A stretch of DNA of 49,510 nt from positions 1-49,510 of the forward strand of contig MFJU01000023.1 in assembly GCA_001779315.1 (NCBI GenBank). Direction: 5' to 3'. The position numbers were made by a program, and so were the translations under genes. Shown piece by piece: positions 17,660 through 27,100 of the stretch (within the stretch, counting starts at the first letter, position 1; the number at the start of each line of letters is the position of its first letter). A model generated the notes under the pieces. The model worked only from the letters and a program-made list of their open reading frames with translations, had not been told where the DNA came from and did not search any database. Origin of the DNA: Candidatus Gottesmanbacteria bacterium RIFCSPLOWO2_01_FULL_42_22 (lineage in GTDB: Bacteria; Patescibacteriota; Microgenomatia; 2-02-FULL-39-11).

Positions 17660-18278
17660 ACGAAAGAGATTATCTTACCTGTCAGCTTCCATTTTCCTTT
17701 TTCTGGCGTTTGTCCTTTTTGCTTTGTCTGTCAGAAGCGACATTTTCAGGAATTTCGATTACCTGACCATGGTCGCTTCCCAGAAGTATACAACTCCGAT
17801 AGTCGATTACCCGTTTTCATTTTTAAGCATAATAGCCTCCAGTGAAGTGACTTTTTTGATCGTCAGTCTGATTTTTCTTTATCTTCTATTCAGAAAAAAA
17901 CACCTTTTTCTGGGAATTTTTCTTTATATTCTGATTTATCCGCTGGAACTTTTAGGAAAACTATTGATTTATCATCCCAAACCGCCTTTGTTTTTATTCA
18001 AATATGTTCTGAATTTTCATTTGCCCTCCAGTTTCATCGTCCAAACGAATTATTCATTTCCATCCGGACACATGGCCAGGACCGCTTTTCTGGCTGTGGT
18101 TTTACTGGCCATTATTAACATAAATAAATCTGCGGTATTGAAAATAACCGCTGTATTGACAGTGACCTATTTCATGTTCCATAGCCGCATATATTTGGGA
18201 GAGCATTGGTTTTCGGATGTAGTTGGCGGACTGCTCTTAGGTTCTGCCGCTGGCTTTCTGTCTCTGGTATTTTGGTAA
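17631..18278 (+). CDS. PAP2 family phosphatase
   Basis: SFPSGHMARTAF and SRIYLGEHWFSDVVGGLLLG. Confidence 0.85.
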   Translation: MNGRGMKTAKRKRLSYLSASIFLFLAFVLFALSVRSDIFRNFDYLTMVASQKYTTPIVDYPFSFLSIIASSEVTFLIVSLIFLYLLFRKKHLFLGIFLYILIYPLELLGKLLIYHPKPPLFLFKYVLNFHLPSSFIVQTNYSFPSGHMARTAFLAVVLLAIININKSAVLKITAVLTVTYFMFHSRIYLGEHWFSDVVGGLLLGSAAGFLSLVFW

Positions 18279-18280
18279 TC

Positions 18281-18985
18281 ATGAATAATATTATCGATAA
18301 AACACATCTCTATTTGACAGAATACCTGGCCATGGATTTTTTCGGTTACAAACACCATTGTCCTTACTGGTCAAACAGGATGAAGGACGGAAAGGTAAGC
18401 TTCAGAGGTTTTTTAAACGGCAAGGGGGAGGCAAAGTCAATCCGGCAGGAATTGCTGCGGCTTTTGTCCGAAAATGCTCAAAGCCGGGCAATAGCCGGGA
18501 ATCAGGACAACTTACGTCTTTTGGCAAAGAGAAACCGCATCGGCATAGACTGTTCAGGCTTTATATACCGGGTGTGGGATTTTTTGATCAAGCATAAATT
18601 CGGAAAGAGTGAATTTTTAAGTTTAGATGATATTTTCCCCGGAGGAATTAACAGGACCAATGCCCAAAGCCTGACTGATAAAAAGGCAGCCGTCAGAATT
18701 AATCAAATAAAAGAAATTCAATTCGGGGATTGTCTGCGCCTAAATAGCGGAAGGCATGTTGCTTTTATTAAAGAAATTACGGCGGAAAAATTAGTTTATA
18801 TCCATGCCTCATCATCACTGACCCTTATCCAGGGTGTACACAAGGGAATGATTTTAATAAAAGACAGCGAAAAAAAACTGACTGATCAGGTCTGGCTGGA
18901 GGAGGCCGGGGACGGGGATACTTTGAAAAAATATTTTAAAACGGAGACAGGCGACGGCATCTGGCGGCTTAAAGCCTTCGCTTAA
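18281..18985 (+). CDS. NlpC/P60-like cysteine peptidase
   Basis: RIGIDCSGFIYRVWD and FGDCLRLNSGRHVAFI. Start at MNNIIDKT rather than the overlapping upstream ORF start. Confidence 0.65.
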   Translation: MNNIIDKTHLYLTEYLAMDFFGYKHHCPYWSNRMKDGKVSFRGFLNGKGEAKSIRQELLRLLSENAQSRAIAGNQDNLRLLAKRNRIGIDCSGFIYRVWDFLIKHKFGKSEFLSLDDIFPGGINRTNAQSLTDKKAAVRINQIKEIQFGDCLRLNSGRHVAFIKEITAEKLVYIHASSSLTLIQGVHKGMILIKDSEKKLTDQVWLEEAGDGDTLKKYFKTETGDGIWRLKAFA

Positions 18986-18992
18986 ATTTTTA

Positions 18993-20417
18993 ATGGAAAA
19001 TCTTAAAGAATTTATCAACAGGATTAAAAATGCCAGGATTCATATTGTCGGAGTGTCCGGCTCAGAAGGATCAAGCATTCTCAATTTCCTGGTTGATAAT
19101 AATATAAGTCAAATTACAGCCCATGATTTTGTAGCGACCGAAAATCTGGAGAAGAATTTTAAAATCTGGCATAAAGGGATAGAGAGCAAAAAGCGTAATA
19201 AATTATTTAAGGAATTTCAGTGTAATTTGGAAAAGACCCGGTTTTGTGACAGAAAGAAATATCTGGAAAATATTGAAGAAGCCCAAGTAGTCTTTCTTGC
19301 CCAATCCTGGAGACTTTATCCTCAAAATCAGCCTTTGAAATTTCTGAAGGATAAAATTCCTTTCTATTCGCTGACCCGTCTTTATTTGGATTTTGCGCCG
19401 GCCGCCATAATTGCAGTTACCGGTACAGTGGGCAAAGGCAGCTGCGCTTCATTGATTAGCGAAATACTCTCGCATGGCGATAAAAAAGTTTATTTTGCCG
19501 GCAATGAAAGCTGGAGAATACAGCTGGCTGATAAATTCAACCTGATGGCACCTTCCGATTTTTTAGTCATAGAAGTCTCGCACAGACAGTTGAATGAAGG
19601 GTTTACTAAGGCTCCGCAAACTCTGCTGATGACAAATTTATTTCCCAACCATTTGGATGAAATGAGCTGGCCTGGTTATGTGAAGTTAAAGATGTCCCTG
19701 GCCCGGGCCCAGGGAAAAAACGACCGGACGATCATAAATTACGATAATTTAGAGCTGAGGCAGCAAACGCAAAATCTCAATTCTCAAAGGTTTTATTACA
19801 GCCTTAAAGAGAAAAATATGAACATAAAAAGTGTCCGTAATATATATGACGAACTTATGAACATAAAAAGTGTCCATTATCCGGAAAATATCCTGGCAGT
19901 ATGTACTCTGGCAAAAATTCTTGAAATAAATGATAAAACCATAATTGAAGCAATAGCAAAATCAGAGGGTCTGCCGGCAAGAATTCAGGAAATCGGAAAT
20001 TATCAGGGGACTAAGGTTATCAATGATATTAAAAGTACCACTCCCTGGGCGACACTGGCGGCCCTTAAAAAATTTAAACTCCCTCTGGTTTTGATTGCCG
20101 GCGGAGACACAAAAGGGATTGAGGCAAATACGCTTTGGGATTTTGTGCAGAAAAATAAAATAGAAATCGTTTTTATGGATAGCCCGCTTTCTAAAGAAGC
20201 TGAAAATAAATTACCCGCCCTCTCCCGGCAAAGGACGGACAGTCTTGAGGAAGCGCTGAAATTGGCTTTAAATAAAACTCCTCCCGGGGGAACCGTTTTG
20301 GTTTCACCGGCAGCAGCCAATTTTTACAGCCGTTTTATCAAAGGGAAAAAATCGCTGAGGAAAATAATTACTTCTCTTCTTCCAGAGGCGAAAGCAACAA
20401 AGGGTCCAGAGAAATAA
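18993..20417 (+). CDS. MurD-like Mur ligase family protein
   Basis: VTGTVGKGSCASLI P-loop, LVIEVSHRQL, LMTNLFPNHLDEMSWPGYVKLK, GLPARIQEIGNYQGTKVINDIKSTTPWATLAAL. Confidence 0.8.
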   Translation: MENLKEFINRIKNARIHIVGVSGSEGSSILNFLVDNNISQITAHDFVATENLEKNFKIWHKGIESKKRNKLFKEFQCNLEKTRFCDRKKYLENIEEAQVVFLAQSWRLYPQNQPLKFLKDKIPFYSLTRLYLDFAPAAIIAVTGTVGKGSCASLISEILSHGDKKVYFAGNESWRIQLADKFNLMAPSDFLVIEVSHRQLNEGFTKAPQTLLMTNLFPNHLDEMSWPGYVKLKMSLARAQGKNDRTIINYDNLELRQQTQNLNSQRFYYSLKEKNMNIKSVRNIYDELMNIKSVHYPENILAVCTLAKILEINDKTIIEAIAKSEGLPARIQEIGNYQGTKVINDIKSTTPWATLAALKKFKLPLVLIAGGDTKGIEANTLWDFVQKNKIEIVFMDSPLSKEAENKLPALSRQRTDSLEEALKLALNKTPPGGTVLVSPAAANFYSRFIKGKKSLRKIITSLLPEAKATKGPEK

Positions 20418-20535
20418 TTTCATTTTCTGTACCGCAAGCGGAACATTCGATCAATAAACCCTTTTTTAACTCCTTTTCGGTTTTAAGAAGATTATCGCAT
20501 TCAGGGCAATTAAGCGGATTTGGTGCGTCAGTCAT
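20368..20535 (-). CDS. LysW-like amino-group carrier / zinc-ribbon protein (55 aa)
   Basis: Hand translation: MTDAPNPLNCPECDNLLKTEKELKKGLLIECSACGTENEIISLDPLLLSPLEEEK. CPEC...ECSACG...E-E-SLDPL pattern of LysW. Not in the ORF track. Confidence 0.7.
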   Translation of the reverse strand: MTDAPNPLNCPECDNLLKTEKELKKGLLIECSACGTENEIISLDPLLLSPLEEEK

Positions 20536-20542
20536 CTGAGGA

Positions 20543-20552
20543 TATAATTATA
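20543..20552. promoter_or_regulatory. Palindromic bidirectional -10 element
   Basis: TATAATTATA is self-complementary, giving TATAAT on both strands between the divergent ORFs 20535(-) and 20566(+). Confidence 0.5.
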
Positions 20553-20565
20553 GCATTCTTGGAAT

Positions 20566-21474
20566 ATGAAAAAAACAAATCAGGGTATCTGGCAGTTTGC
20601 TGAGAGATTACCGGAACTACCGTTATCTTTCAGGTTAACACTTGGCGAAGGCAACACAAATTTAATCGCCAAAAACCGTGTCTATTTTAAGTGTGAATAT
20701 GAAAATCCGACCGGCTCAATCAAAGACAGGGGGTTATGTTTCCAAATCGCAAAGTTGGCGGAAAATAAAGTCAGGCACGCGGTCATCTCCAGTTCCGGCA
20801 ATGCCGCTATGGCCGCCGCCGCTTATTGCCGCCTGGCAGGTATAGAATTATCCGTATTTGTCTCCCCGAATATAAAGAAGGGTAAATTGGCAGTTTTGAA
20901 AGAAAAGGCTGATGTTCATATTGACAATCGTCCCGTATCAAGGGCGCATCAATATGCTCTAAATAATAATTTTTATAACCTCCGGCAGTCGACGGATCTT
21001 AATGCCGCATTCGGATTTGAAACCGTAAGTTTCGAAATAAATGAGGCAATCGGCAAAATTGATGATCTTTTTCTGGCGGTCTCCAGCGGTACAGCACTCA
21101 AAGGCATGGCCGACGGATTTAAAAAATTAGGTTATCATCCCCGGTTCCATGCAGTTCAAACGGCCAAAATCCATCCGTTAGCCGGACAATTTGACAATGA
21201 TTTTATCCCGGAAAAGATCAGTTTGGCTGATGCCATTGTGGCGCGGGTGCTTCCCCGGGAAAAAGAACTATTAAATATAATCAGGGAATCAGGCGGTTTT
21301 GGCTGGGTCATCCCCAATATTGACATGCAAAAGGCGCGCTCGGCGTTGCTGAAAATAGGCCTGGATTCATCTTTTGAAGGCGCAGCTGCCTACGCGGCTG
21401 TGGAAAAAGCGAAAAGGAAGGGTTTCCCTTTGGGAAAAACTGCGGTTATATTGACAGGCAAATATTATGGGTAA
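20566..21474 (+). CDS. PLP-dependent threonine synthase-like (PALP) enzyme
   Basis: LGEGNTNLI, KCEYENPTGSIKDRGLCFQI, SSSGNAAMAAAAYCRLAG, AVSSGTALKGM. Confidence 0.8.
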   Translation: MKKTNQGIWQFAERLPELPLSFRLTLGEGNTNLIAKNRVYFKCEYENPTGSIKDRGLCFQIAKLAENKVRHAVISSSGNAAMAAAAYCRLAGIELSVFVSPNIKKGKLAVLKEKADVHIDNRPVSRAHQYALNNNFYNLRQSTDLNAAFGFETVSFEINEAIGKIDDLFLAVSSGTALKGMADGFKKLGYHPRFHAVQTAKIHPLAGQFDNDFIPEKISLADAIVARVLPREKELLNIIRESGGFGWVIPNIDMQKARSALLKIGLDSSFEGAAAYAAVEKAKRKGFPLGKTAVILTGKYYG

Positions 21475-22786
21475 TATTGACTGGCGGAATAAATTTGATA
21501 CGCCGATTTTTTTTGTCACTCCCGATGTCAAACGGGGATTGGGTCTTGAGGATGTCTTTCCCGACTTTCATATCATCGTCAGCGTATGGGATGAGCTGAT
21601 TCCCGTTTTGAGAAGAAAGGGAGTCAGCATATTTTGCCTGGAAGAAATACGGCCAAACAACTCCCTGATTATGAATTCTGGACAGCTGCTGGAGGAGAAA
21701 GCGGTTTTGGATTATATAAAAAAAGAGTCAGCATCTGCTGTTTCCCAAATCGCTTTTTTCAAACCTTCAGCGAAACTGGATGAAATTATCAAAATGAAGG
21801 GATTTAGAAAAGTAGGCAACGATTCCTTAACAAACAGATATTTTGAAAATAAGGTAAATATGCCAACAGTCTTACGGGGTTTAGCGGAATATTTACTGCC
21901 GGGCAAAATTAAACGGATGGCCGGGTTTTCCTTTAAGGAGGAAGCCGAACGGTTCAGTTTGCCTCTGGTTGTCCAGTTCGGTTTCGGCTGGGCCGGTAAA
22001 AACACCTATTTTATCGAAAAAGAGGATGAATTTAACCTGCTTAAAAAGAGATTTCCCCACACCCTCGCAAAAGTGACTTCGGAAATCAAGGCGATAACAG
22101 TCTTAAACAACTGCTGTCTTTATCACGGCCAAGTACTTATAAGCCCTCCGGCCCTGCAAATTAACGGCTTCTCCCTTCTTTCTCAAAACAAGGCAGCCAC
22201 CTGCGGCAGGCAGTGGCCGGCAGTTTTACCGGATATTCGCATGGAAAAAGAGATAAAAGATATCTCATTCAGGGTAGGGGATATCATGAATAAAAACGGT
22301 TTCCGCGGTTTTTTCGGTCTGGATTTTCTCATTGAAGAAAATAGCGGTAAAATTTATTTAACGGAAATAAATCCGCGTCTGACTGCCTCATCTTCCTTTT
22401 TTACCTATCTGGAAAAAGCAACGGACCGCCTGCCGCTTCTTGCCTATCATTATGCCGAATTCTCTTCAGTTGATTTGCCCCTGATGACAGAAAACGGAAA
22501 GGATGAAATTGCAGGCAGCCAATTAAGTTTACGAAACAGAGAAACTTTCACAAAGATTAAATTGCCGCAAAATTTTGGAATTTACGGCTTTCAGGACAAC
22601 AAGTGGCGGATAAAAAGGGCTGATTATAACTGGAAAGAGATAGAAAAAGGGGAAATAATTTATTTTCCGCAGAAGAGGAAACTGCCTGAAAGTGAATTGG
22701 CCAGGATAGAGACGAAGATGCCGGCTGTTTCATCCTCTTACCGCTTGGCTCCCTGGGTAGATAATCTTTTTAGCCTCAATTTGTGA
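21467..22786 (+). CDS. ATP-grasp domain ligase
   Basis: [51 protein letters not shown]. Overlaps the PALP gene by 8 nt. Confidence 0.75.
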   Translation: MGNIDWRNKFDTPIFFVTPDVKRGLGLEDVFPDFHIIVSVWDELIPVLRRKGVSIFCLEEIRPNNSLIMNSGQLLEEKAVLDYIKKESASAVSQIAFFKPSAKLDEIIKMKGFRKVGNDSLTNRYFENKVNMPTVLRGLAEYLLPGKIKRMAGFSFKEEAERFSLPLVVQFGFGWAGKNTYFIEKEDEFNLLKKRFPHTLAKVTSEIKAITVLNNCCLYHGQVLISPPALQINGFSLLSQNKAATCGRQWPAVLPDIRMEKEIKDISFRVGDIMNKNGFRGFFGLDFLIEENSGKIYLTEINPRLTASSSFFTYLEKATDRLPLLAYHYAEFSSVDLPLMTENGKDEIAGSQLSLRNRETFTKIKLPQNFGIYGFQDNKWRIKRADYNWKEIEKGEIIYFPQKRKLPESELARIETKMPAVSSSYRLAPWVDNLFSLNL

Positions 22787-22805
22787 TATACTAAATACTT
22801 TACTT

Positions 22806-23819
22806 ATGGATAGTCTTATCAGATTAAAGGAACTGTCTGCCAAACTTAAAATAGAAGATAAGAAAAAGCGGATTGCCGAAATAGAATCAGCATCAGCCAA
22901 TCCCGCTTTTTGGTCCGAGCGCGAGAAGTCAACGTCAGTCATGAAAGAATTGGTTGTTTTGTCTAAACAGGTGAAAGAAGTGGAGGATATAGAAAGTGAA
23001 ATCAATTCCGGCCAGGGGGAGTCAGCTCTAGTAAGAATGGACAAGCTGGAATTCGACCTGTTTTTTTCCGGTCCCCACGATCAGGAAGGAGCGATAGTTT
23101 CCATTCACGCCGGACAGGGAGGCACCGAAGCGATGGATTGGGCTGAGATGCTGATGCGCATGTATTCCAGATTTATCGAATCCAAAGGATGGCATTATGA
23201 GCTTGTTAATCAGACAGCCGGAGATGAGGCCGGTATTAAAAGTGTCACTATGACTATACCGGAATATCTGGCATACGGATACCTCAAAGGGGAATCCGGA
23301 GCCCACCGTCTGGTCCGGCAATCTCCCTTTAATGCAGACAAATTGCGGCAGACATCATTTGCTCTGGTCGAAGTTATTCCACTTATAGAAGATAACCGGG
23401 AGGTGGAAATTAAGGATGATGATCTGGAGTGGAATTTTTTCCGTTCAGGAGGCAAGGGAGGCCAAAATGTCAATAAAGTTTCAACAGCCGTCAGATTAAA
23501 ACATAAACCCACCGGGCTTATCGTCGAATGCCAGGAGCAGCGTTACCAGGGACAAAACCGCGAAACTGCCCTGAAATTATTAAGGGGAAAACTCTGGCAT
23601 TTGATGGAGCAGGAAAAAGTGGATCATCTTTCCGAACTTAAAGGCAAATATAAACCAGCCTCATGGGGCAATCAGATACGTTCTTATGTTTTGCATCCGT
23701 ATCATCTGGTAAAAGACGTCAGAACCGGCCACGAGACGTCTGACAGTAAAAGTGTTTTAGACGGTAATATCGAGCCGTTTCTCACTGCTCACTTGAAAAA
23801 ATTCTCAACTGTCGTATAG
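22806..23819 (+). CDS. prfB: Peptide chain release factor 2
   Basis: GGQ motif [19 protein letters not shown] and SPF motif [16 protein letters not shown]. Single continuous frame. Confidence 0.95.
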   Translation: MDSLIRLKELSAKLKIEDKKKRIAEIESASANPAFWSEREKSTSVMKELVVLSKQVKEVEDIESEINSGQGESALVRMDKLEFDLFFSGPHDQEGAIVSIHAGQGGTEAMDWAEMLMRMYSRFIESKGWHYELVNQTAGDEAGIKSVTMTIPEYLAYGYLKGESGAHRLVRQSPFNADKLRQTSFALVEVIPLIEDNREVEIKDDDLEWNFFRSGGKGGQNVNKVSTAVRLKHKPTGLIVECQEQRYQGQNRETALKLLRGKLWHLMEQEKVDHLSELKGKYKPASWGNQIRSYVLHPYHLVKDVRTGHETSDSKSVLDGNIEPFLTAHLKKFSTVV

Positions 23820-23831
23820 TAAGAAATAGAT

Positions 23832-24263
23832 ATGGATCCGATCCCACCGCCATTGGTTCATAAGCTTGATTCAGGCAAAACTTATAATAAAATTTTAGCT
23901 TTCGCCGTTTTGATTGTCATCACGGGAGTATTTTCCGGTTATTATTTATTTAACCGGATTTCGCCTCAACTTACTTCGGATATCGGGAATGGCCGGACAG
24001 ATCAGACTGAGGCGGTTACTGCCCTGGACGGCAAGACTTTCAAGGACAGCGCAGAAGGGGAACTGGTTGCCGGAGGAGTGGACGGAGAGGGAACCCATCA
24101 GTTGAAGAGACCGGGCGGTGAAAGCCAGACAGTTGCTCTTACCTCTTCGGTTTTGGATTTGTCCAAATTTGAAGGGAAGAAAGTCAAAGTCTGGGGAGAG
24201 ACATTTGCCGCGCAAACTGCCGGATGGCTGATGGACGTCGGTAAAGTAGAAGTTCTCCGATGA
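23832..24263 (+). CDS. Hypothetical single-TM exported protein
   Basis: N-terminal TM; intact ORF between prfB and ftsE. Confidence 0.6.
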   Translation: MDPIPPPLVHKLDSGKTYNKILAFAVLIVITGVFSGYYLFNRISPQLTSDIGNGRTDQTEAVTALDGKTFKDSAEGELVAGGVDGEGTHQLKRPGGESQTVALTSSVLDLSKFEGKKVKVWGETFAAQTAGWLMDVGKVEVLR

Positions 24264-24934
24264 TTATTTTTGACAAAGTCACCAAAAAATACGGTAATTC
24301 CATTGCTGCCGAAGGTATCAGTTTCAAAGTCGACACAGGCGAATTTATTTTTCTGGTAGGAGCCTCCGGAGCAGGCAAAACCACTATTCTCAAACTTATT
24401 AACCGCGAAATTCTTCCCACGCACGGAGCGGTTTTTGTCGATGACTGGGAAGTCGATAAACTGCCGAAAAGCAAACTGCCTTTTTTAAGGCGCAAAGTCG
24501 GTTTCATCTTTCAGGATTTTAAATTGCTGCAGGACCGCACAGTGGCAGAGAACATAGCCGTATCCCTGGAGATCCTGGGCAGGGGAAACAGCGATATTGA
24601 CGGCAGAATCCGCGAGGTTTTGAAAATCATCCAGCTGCCGGATAAATCACAGTATTTTCCCAAACAGCTTTCATTAGGCGAACAGCAAAGGGTAGCAATT
24701 GGCAGGGCGGTTGCCGGGGAGACTGAAATTATTCTGGCTGATGAGCCTACCGGCAATTTGGACCCGAAGACCTCCTGGGACATCCTGAAGATTATCAATG
24801 ACATAAACAAGCAGGGAAAAACGGTTATCATGGCCTCGCATAACGTGGATATCGTCGACAGCATGAAGAAGAGGGTTATTGAAATGAATAAAGGCAAAAT
24901 AGTCAGGGACCAGAAAAAAAGCAAATATTCCTAA
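24260..24934 (+). CDS. ftsE: Cell division ATP-binding protein FtsE
   Basis: GASGAGKTTILKLINRE, LSLGEQQRVAIGRAVAGETEIILADEPTGNLDP; adjacent to ftsX. Confidence 0.92.
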   Translation: MIIFDKVTKKYGNSIAAEGISFKVDTGEFIFLVGASGAGKTTILKLINREILPTHGAVFVDDWEVDKLPKSKLPFLRRKVGFIFQDFKLLQDRTVAENIAVSLEILGRGNSDIDGRIREVLKIIQLPDKSQYFPKQLSLGEQQRVAIGRAVAGETEIILADEPTGNLDPKTSWDILKIINDINKQGKTVIMASHNVDIVDSMKKRVIEMNKGKIVRDQKKSKYS

Positions 24935-24939
24935 AAAAG

Positions 24940-25848
24940 ATGTACAGCAACGTTTCCATCTGGTTAAGATTAAGGCGGACCCCTTACCAAACAGTGGCCT
25001 CGCTTTTTATGATGTTCATTACCCTGTTCGTTTTAGGCTTGTTCCTGCTTTTGGTAGGCTCAACCACAGCCCTAGTCGGTTATTTTGAATCAAAACCGCA
25101 GCTGACAGTATTTTTTGCCAATGATAAGGATAAAGCCTCGATAGACCAACTTTCGGAAAAATTGAAATCTACGGGAAAGGTGCTTTCGACCAAATATGTT
25201 TCCAAGGAAGAAGCGCTGTCCATTTACCGCGAACAAAATAAGGATGATCCTTTGCTTTTAGAGATGGTTACGGCTGATATTTTACCAGCTTCGTTGGATG
25301 TTTCAGCAACCAGTCCCAAGTTTCTCAATGAAATTTACCAGACGGTCCGTACCGAAGCGGGGGTGGAAGACGTCGTTTTTCAGAAGGAAGTGGTCGACAC
25401 TCTCATCAATTGGGCATCAACAGTGAGGAAAGTTGGTTTTCTATTTGTATCATTTCTGATTCTGTCCACCTTTTTTATTCTGCTTACTTCCATCAGCATG
25501 AAAATTGCCAATAAAAAAGATGAAATTGAAATTTTAAAGCTGGTGGGGGCTACCAACTGGTATATCAAAAAACCTTTCATCAAAGAAGGCGTCATATACG
25601 GCCTGTCCGGAGCTACTTTCGCCTGGATTTTCATATTTTGCCTGGTTTTATATCTGGAACCTTACATGGATTCATTTCTTAAGGGAATCGGCAATCTGAA
25701 TCTTTTATCCTCGGGAAGTCTTAAATTGTCAGTTTGGCCTCTTAATTTCCCGTTATTTTTGCTTCTTTACCTTTTATTGTTGCTGTCAGGTTTGGGCATA
25801 GGTTTTATCGGTAGCCTGTTTGCTTCAAACCGCTATCTCAACGATTAA
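24940..25848 (+). CDS. ftsX: Cell division permease FtsX
   Basis: N-terminal TM, extracytoplasmic loop, EIEILKLVGATNWYIKKPFIKEGVIYGLSGA. Confidence 0.92.
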   Translation: MYSNVSIWLRLRRTPYQTVASLFMMFITLFVLGLFLLLVGSTTALVGYFESKPQLTVFFANDKDKASIDQLSEKLKSTGKVLSTKYVSKEEALSIYREQNKDDPLLLEMVTADILPASLDVSATSPKFLNEIYQTVRTEAGVEDVVFQKEVVDTLINWASTVRKVGFLFVSFLILSTFFILLTSISMKIANKKDEIEILKLVGATNWYIKKPFIKEGVIYGLSGATFAWIFIFCLVLYLEPYMDSFLKGIGNLNLLSSGSLKLSVWPLNFPLFLLLYLLLLLSGLGIGFIGSLFASNRYLND

Positions 25849-25855
25849 AGTTACG

Positions 25856-27082
25856 ATGTCCAAAAATATTGTCGGACTGTTTTTTACTGTTTTTATTCTC
25901 GCTTTTTTTCTCTATCTTCATCCTGGCCCGGTTTCCGGTTTGACCTCCTGTCCGACCGATGATCCCTGCAGGAATAAATCCGATACCAATGAAAGGGTCA
26001 GCTGTTATACGGATGTAGTCAATATCTGCTCAGCCCAACGACAGAATATGGCAGCTCAAATTGTTTATCTCTCGACATCCATCGAACTTACTTCAGCTAA
26101 AGCAGAAGTAACCCGCGCCAAAATCATCCAGATTGAAAAAGATATTGTCTCCCTATCAGAAAAAATAGAAAAATTGGAAACTTCACTGACCAAAATTTCA
26201 CAGGTATTACTGGACCGTATTGCCGCCACTTATAAATTGGGAGAGAAGTCCTATTTATCCTTAGTTTTATCCTCAAACGGCTTTTCCGATTTCGTCAACC
26301 GCTTTAAATACATGCAGAAAGTACAAATTCACGACCGCAAACTTTTGTTTCAACTGCAGAACAGCAAGGAAAATTTCAAGGACCAGAAGCAGCAGCGGGA
26401 GGATAAAAAAATAGAACTGGATGCGGCCAAAAAGCAGCTCGAGCGCGAACAGAATACTTTGGCAGTCCAAAAAAAGGAAAAAGAACTGTTTTTGGAAACA
26501 ACCCGCAGCAGCGAAACCCGCTACCGTCAGGAATTGGACGCAGCCAGACGCGAAGCCGAAGGGATACAAAGAGCTGCCTCAATACTGTCTTCAGCCGGGG
26601 TGCCGGCTAAAATCAGCAAAGGGGATGTCATCGGTATCATGGGTAATACCGGTTTTTCAACGGGAGCTCACCTTCATTTTGCCGTCTATAATCTGAGTGA
26701 AGGGGATTTAAGTAGATTCAACTTCAACAGCGGTTATGAAAATCCCTTTAATATTTTAAGATCAAGGGATTTGCCTTTTGAGGCGACATCCTGCGACGAT
26801 GTTTCCCCCAATCAAAAAACCAATAAATCAATCGGGGGAGGCTCATGGGACTGGCCGATGGAAAATCCGAGTATTACCCAATGCTACGGACATACCCCCT
26901 GGTCATGGCGTTATCAGACCGGTATTCATAACGGCATAGACATGTATGATGATAAAAATACTTTAGTCAAGGCGGTAGAAGGAGGGAATAAATATGTCTA
27001 TCGCGGGGGGCAGTCGGCAGGCAACGGTGTTTTCATTTTTCATGACAACGGCAAAATGACCCTCTACTGGCACCTGCAGTAA
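25856..27082 (+). CDS. Coiled-coil M23 peptidase (EnvC/PcsB-like position) with permuted LytM-type domain
   Basis: Long coiled coil, then KGDVIGIMGNTGFSTGAHLHFAVYN followed by ITQCYGHTPWSWRYQTGIHNGIDMYDDKNTLVKAVEGG...GVFIFHDNGKMTLYWHLQ-stop. Confidence 0.8.
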   Translation: MSKNIVGLFFTVFILAFFLYLHPGPVSGLTSCPTDDPCRNKSDTNERVSCYTDVVNICSAQRQNMAAQIVYLSTSIELTSAKAEVTRAKIIQIEKDIVSLSEKIEKLETSLTKISQVLLDRIAATYKLGEKSYLSLVLSSNGFSDFVNRFKYMQKVQIHDRKLLFQLQNSKENFKDQKQQREDKKIELDAAKKQLEREQNTLAVQKKEKELFLETTRSSETRYRQELDAARREAEGIQRAASILSSAGVPAKISKGDVIGIMGNTGFSTGAHLHFAVYNLSEGDLSRFNFNSGYENPFNILRSRDLPFEATSCDDVSPNQKTNKSIGGGSWDWPMENPSITQCYGHTPWSWRYQTGIHNGIDMYDDKNTLVKAVEGGNKYVYRGGQSAGNGVFIFHDNGKMTLYWHLQ

Positions 27083-27100
27083 AGGGAAGTATACTTAAGA

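Noticed and set aside
22780-22830. Programmed frameshift in prfB
   Set aside because: The RF2 ORF is continuous from ATG and no CTTTGA slippery site precedes it; no frameshift needed.
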